DNA of 64,000 nt from Pelodera strongyloides (lineage: Eukaryota; Nematoda; Chromadorea; Rhabditida; Rhabditidae), in contig JAANDG010000011.1 in assembly GCA_036852015.1 (NCBI GenBank), positions 108,501-172,500 of the forward strand. Direction: 5' to 3'. Both the position numbers and the translations under genes were made by a program. Shown here one piece after another: positions 52,501-63,960 of this stretch. The notes below the pieces were generated by a model. The model did not search any database. It worked only from the letters and a program-made list of their open reading frames with translations, and was not told where the DNA came from. Each line of letters begins with the position of its first letter. Positions within the stretch are counted from its first letter, which is position 1.

Positions 52501-55500
52501 CCGGACCATAACGTTTTGCCAGCCTAAAATTACGCAATTTTCAGTAAATTGTGAAACTACGATACACGGTACAAGCTACAACGCATTGACAGCAACTGCA
52601 TGGGCATAGATACATCGAAAAAATAGGAAACAGGAACAATCCCTAACATTTTCTTTATTTCCTTATCATTTTTGCTTGTCAATATTTTGTGTTGCGAAGC
52701 GACTGTCTGAAAGTCTGAATCCATAGGGATTATAGGGACTAAGGGAACATGTTTGGATGTGGTCATACTCTTCGAATGTGCCAAGCCAAGCTTAAATATG
52801 AAGCACACGCACCAAATAATGCTCTCCTTAGCCACAATGGATCGATCTTGCAGTCTACTGGCGACTGCTTCGACAAGTGTCGGAGCAACTTCGTCAAGGA
52901 ACACCTGAGCCCCATAAGCAATCGACACTTGAAGTAGGAAACGACGGTCAAGTAACTGAAAATTGAAAATGAAGAGAGGTTTGAGTTTCCAATGAGGATG
53001 AACACTGGCGGCCGATTTCTCACTCTCAATCACTCCTGTTCTGCACGCAGCTGATTGCAAAACAAAAGTAATTGATAAAAGAAAGATAATTAAGAAGTCT
53101 CTTAACGCTGTCTGGAAATTAGGGCTATGCGTTTAATCCTTCTTCATCAGACTACGCAACAAAACAAAACCTATCAAACTTAAAGTGTTCATAACCATAC
53201 CTTCACAGACACCTCGCTGTGCAGCAACCGCTTCAGAGGTGTCAGCAACAAATTGAGCGAATGATTCGAAAAGGCACGACAAGCCACGGGGAACAATCGG
53301 GAGACCTAAACACTGACATAGTTTGAGTTCTGAGATAGACAGTATGCCTATTCACATTTGCATGTAACATATGGATAACTGGACGAGTCGAATTCTACCA
53401 GAACATTGAAACGCATGTTCTGAACGTTAATTACAAAGCGGCAAAGAGTCATATTGCTTCAAGGATCACAGGATAAGATATGCTCGAATCGAGTACAAGA
53501 ATCAAAGGAAAAAAATTAACAACGAAAAGCTTACCGCAACAATGGCTGATTGGTCATCGTCAAGAAGTTTCTCTATAACGCGTACCAGACGACACTCTCT
53601 ATCTCTGCTCCCTCCATCGACCATACACTGACTCACGCTTTCCAATTCACCGTGTAGCGCAGAAGCTCGAGCTTTATCTGAAAAAAAGAACGTTAATTAT
53701 ACAAAAGCTACAGTAGGGCGACAAACTAAGTTCCCGACGCTGAATCGCTGAATGCAAAGCTCGCTATCTCCAACACACAGCTCCAGCTCCTGCTCCTTAA
53801 GCAAAAAACGGAAGAAATAAATGAATACATTCAATTTATCAATTTACGTAGCATACCAGCCGGCAGCGGCAGCCTACGTAAGAACGATTACTAGCTAGCT
53901 AATGCAAGATATACCGAAATAAATACATTACAAAGTGATAATGTAGTCAAGAAATGGTAAGAAAGGAAAGGGAAAAACGAAAACTAACCATTCGATGCAT
54001 CAACCGAGTGCCTTCTAATGATATGGTGCGCATAGAAGTATGCTAATTGGTCCTGCAAGACAATTACATCGACAGGCACGCAGAGGGTGTGAAGCAAGAA
54101 CAGGTGAAGGTGCGAGAGATCAGGCAGTCGAGCAGTATCTGACAGACACACGGAGAAGACACGGGTGAATGTAGTACGGAAATGCCTGGAAGATAAAACA
54201 TCAGTCTTTAACATCAACTATATAGTAATACTGTAGTTGCCCATAATTGTGGAACATCTTACTGTATTTTTCGCCGATTCTTAGTAAAAGAGGGCAATGG
54301 CATGAGATTGGTCGGAAAACGAAAAGTGGCCTGATATATCAGGAAACTCCTATGGTTAGCTCGGCGACATAGTGGTTAACAACAAGAAAATGATAATCCC
54401 AAATCCCTCCAATCCTCTTACCTGGGCAATCTAGCAGTCTGCTGCTTGAGTAACCGTTGTGCACGTTCGATGCGAAACTCCAATCCGGCATATCTCGCTA
54501 GATCGTTGCAGTATTCAGACAAAGCAATCTCCACAAACGTTACGAATAACGAACGAACACAGCGCACCTTCGCCGACGGTAGACTTCTCTAAAAAAATAG
54601 GAATTATGACTATGACAATGAATACGTGAATAAACTATAATAAAATAGTATCATAAGCAAAAGAGCGTTGTTTCAATGTTTCCTTAATAAATCTTACGCC
54701 CACCGATACATGTTAGTATCATCAGATGTCATCATCATATCATGAAACTGTTATCAAAGGAAGATTTAAAGTCAAGACTTCAGCTTCGAAAAAGTTAAAG
54801 CGAAATACCCGCCGGTTTTTGAAACGCATCTCAAATATCAGCATTCATATGCATTTATGCTAAAAGGGGTCTATTGGGGTCTATTTTTTATTCAAATATA
54901 TGCTCATTTGCATATGAAGCATAGGAAAGCAGGGAGTACTCTATGCGTTTCAAAAACCGGCCGGTATTTCGCTTTAATAGCCCTACATCACAAGTGTGAG
55001 TGGACAACAGAGGTGTAAACACAAGAAAAGGAAAAGGGCCGCCGACTACAGAACTCAGAACACTGTGTTTCGACAACAAGTTAAAATGTTTAGCTCCCGA
55101 CTCAAGCGCTATGTTAGGTGCTTTCCTGGTTAGTCGATCAGTTAATTCCCATACTAGAGCATCATGGATTACTCACGTGGCGTGCAAGCAAGGTTCGGTA
55201 GGCGCTGACCAGGTTCTCTATTCCAGTTTCATCATTAGAAGGCGGAGAAGAACCAAGAGTTTGCATATCGGATACATTGTTGTCTTCATAAGCCAGCGTA
55301 CGAGACAAGGGGCGGTGTTTCAGCGAATCAGAACTGCTTTCTGTAAAAGTGTAAAAAAAGTGGAATTAAAAATGGACTACATGAATTATGAATTGTCTAG
55401 TCTCATTGAAATAAGTATGCAAATAAGTATTCGTCAGATAATTATGCAACTCAGTACTTACAATTAGAAAACAAGAAGTGAAGACCTAAACACCCACCAT

Positions 55501-55942
55501 TCAAGCCCTGTCCATCCAACAAATTCTGGTATTCATTAGAGAGCCCGACCAGGTTCTTCTCAGGCGCTGGTGTTGATGGAATTCTAAATCTTGCCTGTTT
55601 AGTTTTAGAGTTCCGGCACCGGCACAAGAAAAATAGCGGAATTTGGTTGATTACAATGATTAGCAGTACAGAACCTAATGAAAAAAAACGGCCCACATTA
55701 TAACCAAAGACCAAACGTAAAACAGATATCCGTGAAAATTATAATCTACCGTTTCGGATGCGATCGAAAGAAGAGCTGTACAACTCCTGTGGTCAACAAT
55801 TTCGGTTGTTTCTCCGCAAAGCACAGGTGAACGTTTAGTGCATTCACAGCATCCTCTCCAGATAACTAAATAATATCCAATGAAGAGAATAAATTACGAT
55901 TAATCCAAAAATCGGCGTCCTTTTTTCATTTTAAACTTACTT

Positions 55943-55982
<40 letters not shown>

Positions 55983-58900
55983 CTACAATACAATTCATGG
56001 TTACACATACTATAGAGATAAACCGTGAAACGAAAGAAACCGGTTAAATGAGTGTGCTCACTGTGAGTAATGTCAAGTTTAACATCGGGGCGGGCCTGCA
56101 ACAGCAACAGCCGCGGACAAGCTAAGGTATTCAAGCAATAAAGCCATAGAACTAGACCTACAAAGCCATACCTTATATCCAAATGCCAGATCGATCCATT
56201 CGTGTATATGCTCAGAAACTTGATCCGATTCGAGCATCTCCCTGTGCCATCTCACGAAATGGTCGGCATTCCGAATAAACGAAGGGAGCTCCAGATCCGG
56301 CATGTCTTCGTGACAAGACTCTAAACAATGATATTTGATTTGATAAAACATAAAATTCGCGCCGCACCGCCGCAGTACGATTTGCTTTAACATACATATT
56401 AATAATGTACAAATGAGAACATAATAATTCTACACTGCTTGACAACCTATAGGTGAATGCAAAGTTTGCAAAGAGGGAAATGCTTCCTTGTTAAGCGAAA
56501 TGTTTCATTATAGGTATATGTCGTAGGGCTATCTATTTTTAAAAACAATAAATAGTCTGTCTGTGCGGAAAAAGTTAAAACAGATCTGAAAAACGAGGTT
56601 AGATACGATTATTCTACACTCCATCATCCCAAAAGTAAAATTAAAGGAACACAATATAAGTAAGAAAAAACCCACTAATCAGCGTTCCGTCTTCGTACAA
56701 TTCAGGAATGCACTCATCCGGAGTCCACTCGTACATCCTTCGCAAACTCAACGGATATTCGCGTGGAACCCACTGAAATAAACGAATGATGGAATCACCA
56801 CCTAGCAACTAGGTAAGTTGTGAAGAGGTTCAAACGCACGGCACTCCGGACAATCACCGCTGCACCTACACGTCACCACCCGGCGAGGGAATCATGGGCG
56901 ATCCCTCCTGGTCCTGGTCCTGGCACTAGGCCCTAGCCCGAAGCCGAAGACGTCGCGCACTTTGTCGTCTGCAGCTGTGCAACTCGTCGCCTAATGCTCA
57001 GGACCTCTGCGGAACAAGTCATAAGCATTGAAGCATTGACACCTTATATGAACTTTCCGAAACTCGCAACAATACAATAGTAAAGTATAGACGAGGAAGG
57101 ACTAACAAATCGCCTGCCTTGCTTCTGACATGTTTACACAGGGCCTCTTTGGACTCAATCCGCGCTCGATATACCATGTAACCAATGTCCGAGAGTAGTT
57201 CCGCTACGTGATGGGCGGGTTCTCGTTGGTGCATTTCGCTGGAATTGGAATATAAACTCTTTAAACTTTAAGCTTGGGTAATTGGGCTATTGGGTAAACA
57301 AAATCGCAACATTAAATGAATATAACATATAACATCAATACCAAGATTCTTCAATGAAAAATTCAATTACGAGGACGAAAAGAGAAAGTTTTAAATATTT
57401 GCAAAACAAAAACGGCAAAGTTACTACCGTACCGTAATTGATCATCTCCTTTTTGCAGCCGAAACTTTGTTCGATTTAACGGCCTCCATCCGCCGTTCTC
57501 TTCGGAAAAATCACACACCCATGGCACGACAGGATGATTGTGAATCTTAAATTATTAAATACAAAGTGTACGTATACAGTAAGAATAAAGACTAGTGTCC
57601 ATTAAATGAGGAATGCGTAGCGTAGTGTTAGATGTTGACAGGTTTAGCTTAGCGTAAATGGGGTCATTATTATTGTGTTGTTATTAGTTACAAAACTACA
57701 ATCAGAAGAAGAAAAAGTAATGTAATTCAATCCACCGTACCTCTCCTCTCCTGCGGCCAGCAAATTCATTGAGAATCAAAATGTAATTCAGATTTGACAA
57801 TTTCCTCGTACGCCAAGCTTCCGTCGCATCGGATAATCGGGTGAAAGTAGGCGTACTTTGTATTGAAGTGGACGATTTCGAATTTGAATTGGAACCTCTA
57901 AACAGTTTGAATGCTTGTCGCAACTCGCAACAGAATACAGAGTGGAAACGAAAAAGAAGACACGTCTAGGAATATAAAGGTTATTCCATATAACAAAGCG
58001 TATATGAATCTCAAATATCGTCATACCAGAATTAGATATTTCCACCAACGTTGACCTACAATCCTACACCTACATAGACAGAGGCCTACTTTTTGAAAAC
58101 GAACCTGTTCTGATCGCACATGGACAGAAGTGCTGAAACTGGGTTGCACAGTAGCCACAAAACATTGTCGCTTAGGAAGAGATCGGTACTAAAATTAGAT
58201 GTATGATAGAAATTTACATGTATGTTTTTATGCCAACCACATTAGGACAGGCTAAGTTCAGTACTAACTACGCCTAGGCGCACGTACACATAATATTTCG
58301 TACGATGAATAATAGCATCCCACACATCCCTCATCTGAATGTGTATATCGTAAACATGAATATGAATCAACAATGACAATAGAACTTTATAAATAATACC
58401 TGTATTCCGCAAAAACACCACGTCTTGCCAATTGATTGCAACATTCAAGTAGACCTGAGACAACTATGTGCATCGCCTGAAAAAATACATATGGGATTCA
58501 AAGAAGAAAAAATGTGCAAAGAGCAAATCCGGCTAAAAGTTTCGAAACAAATATACAAACCTCCGAATGTTGATCCAAATTTCGATATGCGAATCGCATA
58601 ATTGTTGGCAGAGAGTGCCATTCTTGGCCAAATTGAGGAGTAATCAATACAACTTGCTCAGGATAGACAATAACAGCCCAAACGGGAGAAACATGCGGGA
58701 TCACACAGGGCTTGCGAGGAAGAACACCAGATACTGAAAAAACTTCGAAAAACTGAAACATTTAGAAGATAATGGTTCGAAAATGAATAGATATTGTCGT
58801 AGTGTCAATTCAGGTATCAATTCAGGCCGTAGTGTCAATTCAGGGCACATGTTCGGGAAATTAGGATTTTGTTCCCGAAATTCTATATATTTATGCTACG

Positions 58901-60121
58901 TTTCTGATTCCTGGTCTTGGCATGATTCCATATCAACTCGCTGATGAACTGACCAACGGAACCGCCATCCGAATTAACATGTTGCATAAACTTGGATGGT
59001 AGTTTTGGGCTCGTAGCCCTAACATCGTCACGATTATAATATTATGAATGGTGTAAATCAGAAACGTATCAGAAATAGATACAATTTTGGGAAATACACC
59101 ACACTATATATTTGGATGGTGGTCTTGAGTTGTAGTATGTAAGGTGGTTACGTTCGTTAACTAGCCTATGACGGGCTTAGACTTCGGTATACGCATAGAA
59201 AAGGGAGGTAGGATTGAGCCCATACTGAAACGAGTTACCAACCTGCGTTATCTTTTCCATATGTAACAAGAGACGATCCAAAACGCTTGGCGAATGTTGT
59301 CCACAGCTCCAACCACTTCTCGTGCAAAATCTCTTGTGAGGTTGATTCTTTCTCCGCTGCATTCTCATAGATCAACCGCGGATCTAGTAATTCGTGGTCG
59401 TTCAGGGTCTTGCTTGGTTCCTCTCTAAAATAAATAACAATAGTTCCTAGTTTTTCTACTCCTATACTCCTAACCACTTACGCACTACTCCATCCTCCAG
59501 CAAACTAACAACCGTTGAAAAAAGCAACATCAACGATCAGATGAGAATACTTCAACAAAAAGATTAAAGAAGCAGTTACTTATACAAAGAACGTACAGGA
59601 ACAAGTTCACAGGAAAACCGCTAAAATCCTGGGTGTTATAAACAGTGGCCGAAACATCAGGTCCACCGATAAGAAGTTTCGACGGCGGCTGGAAAACTTG
59701 TTTATATTGGAATGTTGGTGTTGGAAAAATCTTATTATATAAAGGAGAAGAGCTTACTTTTTTGTTTGAAGCCGCGTGTGAACGCAACGAAAATTTGAAT
59801 ATTTCGAGGCTATAAAAGGAGAGCCGTAGCCCCGACTTGAGCAACCGAAACTCGAATTTTATTTCATGTTTTTTCAAGATACGTTGCAAACGTTTCACAA
59901 AGTGTGCGCACTGATATTCCTGCATTTTAGACTTTGAAAGTCGCCTCAGGCGGCGATACCCGTCTGGTAAATGTATATTCCATAAAATTAAGGTGTGGTG
60001 GGTGCAACTGAGGTGAACGGACAATTATCATTATCGCTACCTGTCCATTTAAAGAAGCAGACTTCCATTTCACAATATCTTCTGCGAGCTTTATTAATCC
60101 GTCCTTGCTAAACAGCACCAT
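46631..60121 (-). CDS. sorf-2: BEACH domain and WD40 repeat protein, WDR81 orthologue (SORF-2)
   Basis: WDR81 works with WDR91 on endosomes to restrain PI3-kinase complex activity and allow early-to-late endosome conversion; the C. elegans orthologue is SORF-2. Exons (minus): 60,121-60,041; 60,007-59,960; microexon 59,504-59,482 (tentative); 59,424-59,243; 58,733-58,561; 58,476-58,400; 58,188-58,105; 57,897-57,741; 57,545-57,433; 57,238-57,118; 56,772-56,676; 56,320-56,172; 55,865-55,750; 55,583-55,498; 55,340-55,177; 54,588-54,422; 54,185-53,989; 53,677-53,535; 53,305-53,201; 52,955-52,813; 52,523-52,406; 52,219-52,121; 51,934-51,782; 51,448-51,347; 51,056-50,898; 50,632-50,503; 50,274-50,157; 50,048-49,971; 49,596-49,416; 49,146-49,072; 48,805-48,678; 48,479-48,421; 48,083-47,950; 47,620-47,507; 47,181-47,083; 46,732-46,631 (TAA). 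Phase holds throughout. About 1,420 residues, shorter than human (1,941), mostly through loss of the acidic middle. The first three exons are less certain than the rest. Confidence 0.9.
50503..54588 (-). other. sorf-2: sorf-2: helical middle region exons
   Basis: Ten exons encode a helix-rich stretch with no named domain. Anchors to WDR81 are [10 protein letters not shown] followed by [14 protein letters not shown] (human WLSAKLGPTV ... NLLRLLTSCYVG), [11 protein letters not shown] (human YQYLPYISYLV) and [15 protein letters not shown] (human TISLIALICLRIG). These put the region between the BEACH domain and the propeller. The human acidic repeat segment has no counterpart here. Confidence 0.8.
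54799..54973. mobile_element. TTAA MITE in sorf-2 intron
   Basis: 175-bp copy with perfect TTAA duplications (54,795-54,798 and 54,974-54,977). The ends are AGCGAAATACCCGCCGG and CCGGCCGGTATTTCGCT. It lies in the intron between exons 55,177 and 54,588. Confidence 0.88.
55750..57897 (-). other. sorf-2: sorf-2: BEACH domain exons
   Basis: The exons show [111 protein letters not shown] and [15 protein letters not shown]. These follow the WDR81/BEACH signature in order ([47 protein letters not shown]). The intron after 57,118 has a GC donor (see findings). Confidence 0.93.
56860..57045 (+). repeat. SINE body copy in sorf-2 intron
   Basis: Shares GGCGAGGGAATCATGGGCGA and the following TCCCTCCTGG and CGAAGACGTCG blocks with 22,685-22,760, and CTCAGGACCTCTGCGGAAC with 23,676-23,694. 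It lies between exons 57,118 and 56,772. Confidence 0.7.
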
Positions 60122-60163
60122 GATTTGATTGCCTTTCGTTGCTCATCCACATGATACACACAT

Positions 60164-60170
60164 CTAAAAC
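60164..60170 (-). promoter_or_regulatory. sorf-2: Probable trans-splice acceptor of sorf-2 with short upstream ORF
   Basis: A GGTTTTAG acceptor on the minus strand precedes the first coding exon by about 40 nt. The bases right after it start a 6-codon ORF (ATG at 60,163 to TGA) that ends before the coding ATG at 60,121. No experimental evidence; inferred from consensus only. Confidence 0.3.
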
Positions 60171-61769
60171 CAACAATCTCGGAATAGAGTGCGTGAATAG
60201 TGTGAGAAAAGATTATAAGAGGAATACAACGAAAAGAAGATGAATTCGCTTTGCAAAATAATCGGAGATACGGACCGGACGGACGGACAGAGAAAATTCG
60301 CGCGCCGAATTCGAATAATCAAAAGAAAATGTGCAATTGTACTGTAGGATAGTGCATGTACACCGCGACCCAAATTCACAGAAAATGAGAAAGACTACGC
60401 GAAGGTACAAAGCACGAAAATTAGCCGCTTTTTTCTTGTAGGCGTTGAGCGCTTTTGTACTTCGATCTGTTTCAATGGCAATATGATTTATTATGCTTTG
60501 CACTCAGATTCTACAATGCTTTGTCAAGTATTTTATAGGTTGTAAAGTGGACCCTCGGACGACATTCCGAGGTTTTTAGCACGCTACCAAATTGCATAAT
60601 ACAGATTGTGGGAATGTAAATTATCAATTTATTACTTATCATCAATAAATTATTGTTATTAGTGAGATGAACCATGCAAAGTGGGGCCCTTTCTTATTAT
60701 TGCTCAATTTTATTTTGTAACAAACAACAATAGGTAACATATATTGATTTTCATTTTTCACGGTAAATCCTAATTTGGTTGCTGTCAATGCGTAAATCGA
60801 GAGAGACAAAGAAAACCTACAGTGGTTTCCACGCCGACACAAAATCCACTCCGAGTTGAACGTAAATTTGCCAGTAAAATCCAAACACGTTGTAAGTGCT
60901 GTGTTCTCACAACACTTATGTCTTTGTTTAGTTACGTATAAGGCATTCTAGTTTGGTTCTCTCCCTCTTCAACATCTATTCATGCGTGAGGGCCATTCCA
61001 GTTTGTCTCTCTGACGGCGGTCACGTGTGCGTGCCGCCCACATTTACAACGGAGAAAGAGACGTGTTTATATTGAAGCCTCAGTGTGCCCCTATGTCGTA
61101 ACAAGAACACGCGGCATAAATACTTTGCTCGACTCATGTGTTTGAATTCATCAACACCACAGCACAATAACGTTTAAACAGGACATGGGCAAATCCTAGT
61201 TTAACAACGTCATTAAATTGGGTCTAAATACAGTTGCTCAGGAATTTGCTAAAGTAAGCCGAGGAATACAAAAAAACAACTGTGTATCTTAGTATTGGGC
61301 AAACTTACTAAAAATAATTAAAAAATAAACTAATCATTAGGAAAAAAACGCACACCTTGCATGTAGACGTATCGTTGAATCGTTTGAAAGGGGATCCGAA
61401 AAATCCGAATAGTTTGAGACGCAGTCACACCACTTGAACAAACGCTCCTGCAACACAAAACTGCTTGTCTGTTATGCACAACAATCATTATATCCCTCCA
61501 TTGTGAACAACAAAAATTAACGTGAACAAAAGCCAACTAGATGGTGTGTTTCATGCTCGATTTGTTGGAAGTCGATGTACGGGTTCAAATCAGTTGGTGC
61601 ATACTTTGGGGGTATCGACCAATTAAACTTACATGCTACGCGTTGTCAGAAAATATTAAATGGGATGAACGGATTCCGCTAGGCGGTCTAATGGATACCG
61701 TATCCGGTAAAAAAACGTTTGGTTCGTTATTTTGGTTTATTTTCGCAAATAACATGAACCTATTTTTTC

Positions 61770-62210
61770 ACGAAAAATTCTCGAAAACTAGAAGGACTCG
61801 TAATATGATTTATTTGAGTAAAATACTCCTAAAAGTGTCCCGGAGATCGAATCTTCTGATGGAATATTGGCCAACATTTTTATTGAGTTTTCATATATTA
61901 TTGAGCCAAAAATTCTTCAATACTAAAAGGTTTCGTGAAAAGCTTGATTTTTTGGAGTGGCTTTCACTAAAACAGCACCGGGCGTAAATTTTCGAAAACG
62001 AGAAGGCTTTGAGATATGGTTTATTTGAGTAAAATACTCCTAAACCGCACAATTTCTGGGCGGGTATATTGCCCCACATTTTTATATGAATTTTTATATT
62101 TTTGAGAGGTTTCCGCTAATTCTACGCATGGAGTAAATTTTCGAAAACTATAAGGTTTCACGAAAAGGTTTATACTAGTAAAATACTCCTAAAATATGCG
62201 CGGAGGTCGC
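61770..62210. repeat. Imperfect tandem array (TTTTCGAAAACKA units)
   Basis: Three units start at about 61,777, 61,988 and 62,137 with TTCGAAAAC(T/G)A-AAGG. Each carries GTAAAATACTCCTAAA roughly 50 bp on. Unit length varies from about 150 to 210 bp. Confidence 0.7.
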
Positions 62211-62253
62211 TAGGCAATTTTATTTACAACACAATAAATCATAAATTGTATAT

Positions 62254-62511
62254 GGGGTTTGCAAGTATGCCCGATTTTCCTTGCAAGTATCGAAAAATTT
62301 ACCGTATCTTGGCACTACACGAGCGTATCTACAGGCAGTTTTTACGACCGATCGCCACGGGACCAATTGTTCAACAAAAAATGTCTTTGATGGCGGATTT
62401 TCTATAGTGCAGATGTGTCAAAATTACGGAAAAATTGTGTAAAAAGCACACGATTTTGCTAATTGATACTTGCAAGGAAAACTCGCGGTTTTTGGCATAC
62501 TTGCAAACCCC
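62254..62511. mobile_element. Foldback MITE with GGGGTTTGCAAGTATGCC termini
   Basis: 258-bp element. GGGGTTTGCAAGTATGCC at the left is the exact reverse complement of the right end. A second inner pair, TTTTCCTTGCAAGTATC, is also inverted. No clear target duplication is visible. Confidence 0.8.
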
Positions 62512-62639
62512 AATACAAATATTTTAATATTGGGTAAAAGGCGAAAATATTTTGGAAAAATGGCCCTTTAATTCGTCATTTCGTACATTCTTGTAGTGTC
62601 TAGCACGCTGCACGCTCTCGCACGCTGCATGCCACAGGT

Positions 62640-62930
62640 GCCAAAGTGCCCGAAAGTAGCCGAGAAATCGCCCAAAAGTAGCCCATGCTGTTGCTTCCAT
62701 CTGCCCAGGCGGCTACTTTTAGGCGATATCTGGGCCACCCGCTGCCCAGATATAGCCACGTCTCATATTTTTGGGCGATACCTGGGCAGTGGGTGGCCTA
62801 AATCTAGCCGACCCTCACATTTTTGGGCGATACCTGGGCAATGGGTGGCCTAGATATAGCCAACCCAGCGTATTTTCAGGCACTTTTAGGGCAAATGTGG
62901 CCTAGATATAGCCACACATTATGGTATGTT
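62640..62930. repeat. ~60-bp tandem array (TTTTTGGGCGATACCTGGGC)
   Basis: Four to five units with TTTTTGGGCGATACCTGGGC, GGGTGGCCTAGATATAGCC and variants. The plus-strand ORFs across it are repeat translations. Confidence 0.85.
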
Positions 62931-63378
62931 ATAATTTTTCTTGACATATACATGAAATTGGACAATTACAATAACATATGTAAATATTCCGCGCATAGAG
63001 CAACAGATAAAGTACGAAAATATAAAATGATAACACACAAAACGTTTTATTATGAACTTCTAACAATGGCAATGAAATAAACAAAGTACAACAGCAAAAA
63101 TAAGCTTCAGCCTACTGACAAGGAGGATACATTTATACAAAGGGAAGCGGGAAGAATATTAGAACAATATGGAGCGTAGATATGTATAGAAAAGAAGAGT
63201 CTATGGAACACAATCTTACTGAACTTGAACTGAATACTGTATTCAATATATACAGTATTCAGTACAAATGCCAACCCATTTGCAGAAAGAGTAACTATAA
63301 AAGAGGCCAAAAAGGGTAGTTGGTGGGCAGTGTCTAATGATTTCTCTCAATCTTATCTTTGAAAGTACAATAGCACAA

Positions 63379-63626
63379 AGCGAAATAACGGCCTCACTTT
63401 GGAACGTACGTTAAACTTTACACTCTTCTGTACTGACTGAATGCAAATGAGTCTAAATCCGGTTTTTGAAGCGCATTGCGCACAGCTTTCTTAAGCAGCA
63501 TATGCAAATGAGCAAATATTAGAATAAAAACTAGACCATAATTAGACCCCCACTATGCATAAATGCATAGGAGCATAGAAATGCAAGTACTTGAGATGCT
63601 TTTCAAAAACCGGCCGGTATTTCGCT
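63379..63626. mobile_element. TTAA MITE with internally duplicated left arm
   Basis: AGCGAAATAACGGCC at the left after ACAA; CCGGCCGGTATTTCGCT then TTAA (63,627-63,630) at the right. CCGGTTTTTGAAGCGCATTG recurs internally at about 63,460, making this copy longer (248 bp) than its relatives. Confidence 0.75.
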
Positions 63627-63769
63627 TTAAACAATAATATATTACCCAATCCATAGCGCTATCATCATTGCTTATCGCTATCATAAACGTCAACTGGTCA
63701 ACTCAACACAACATTTTAAAATAAGGAAATTAGTCATAAAATCTACAGTGTGAAACTCTGCGCCTTCAC

Positions 63770-63960
63770 CGCGCACAAAAACAGGATGCACCACAGGAAC
63801 TTGGAGTGCTCGGCGGGGGCGCCAGGGGTGCGCTAACACCATATGGCGCTCCACTGGCGTACCTGTTGCACACCTTCCATAAACGGTGCGCCGCACTTAC
63901 GCCAAGTAGAATATAACACCTGTGGCGCACCCACCGCGCGCTCTAGGGGCGGCACCACCA
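63770..63960. repeat. GC-rich dispersed repeat (GTGGCGCAC / GGTGCGCC)
   Basis: Blocks such as GGGGTGCGCTAACACC, GGTGCGCCGCAC and CTGTGGCGCACCCACCG resemble segments at 15,361-15,430, 15,918-16,110, 20,080-20,175, 20,380-20,440, 33,545-33,605 and 44,339-44,405. Copies are imperfect and no termini are clear. Confidence 0.55.

Noticed and set aside
62596..63080. Plus-strand ORFs with repeated GDIWATR/GDTWAMG-like residues
   Set aside because: They follow the 60-bp tandem array; there is no codon bias or splice structure.
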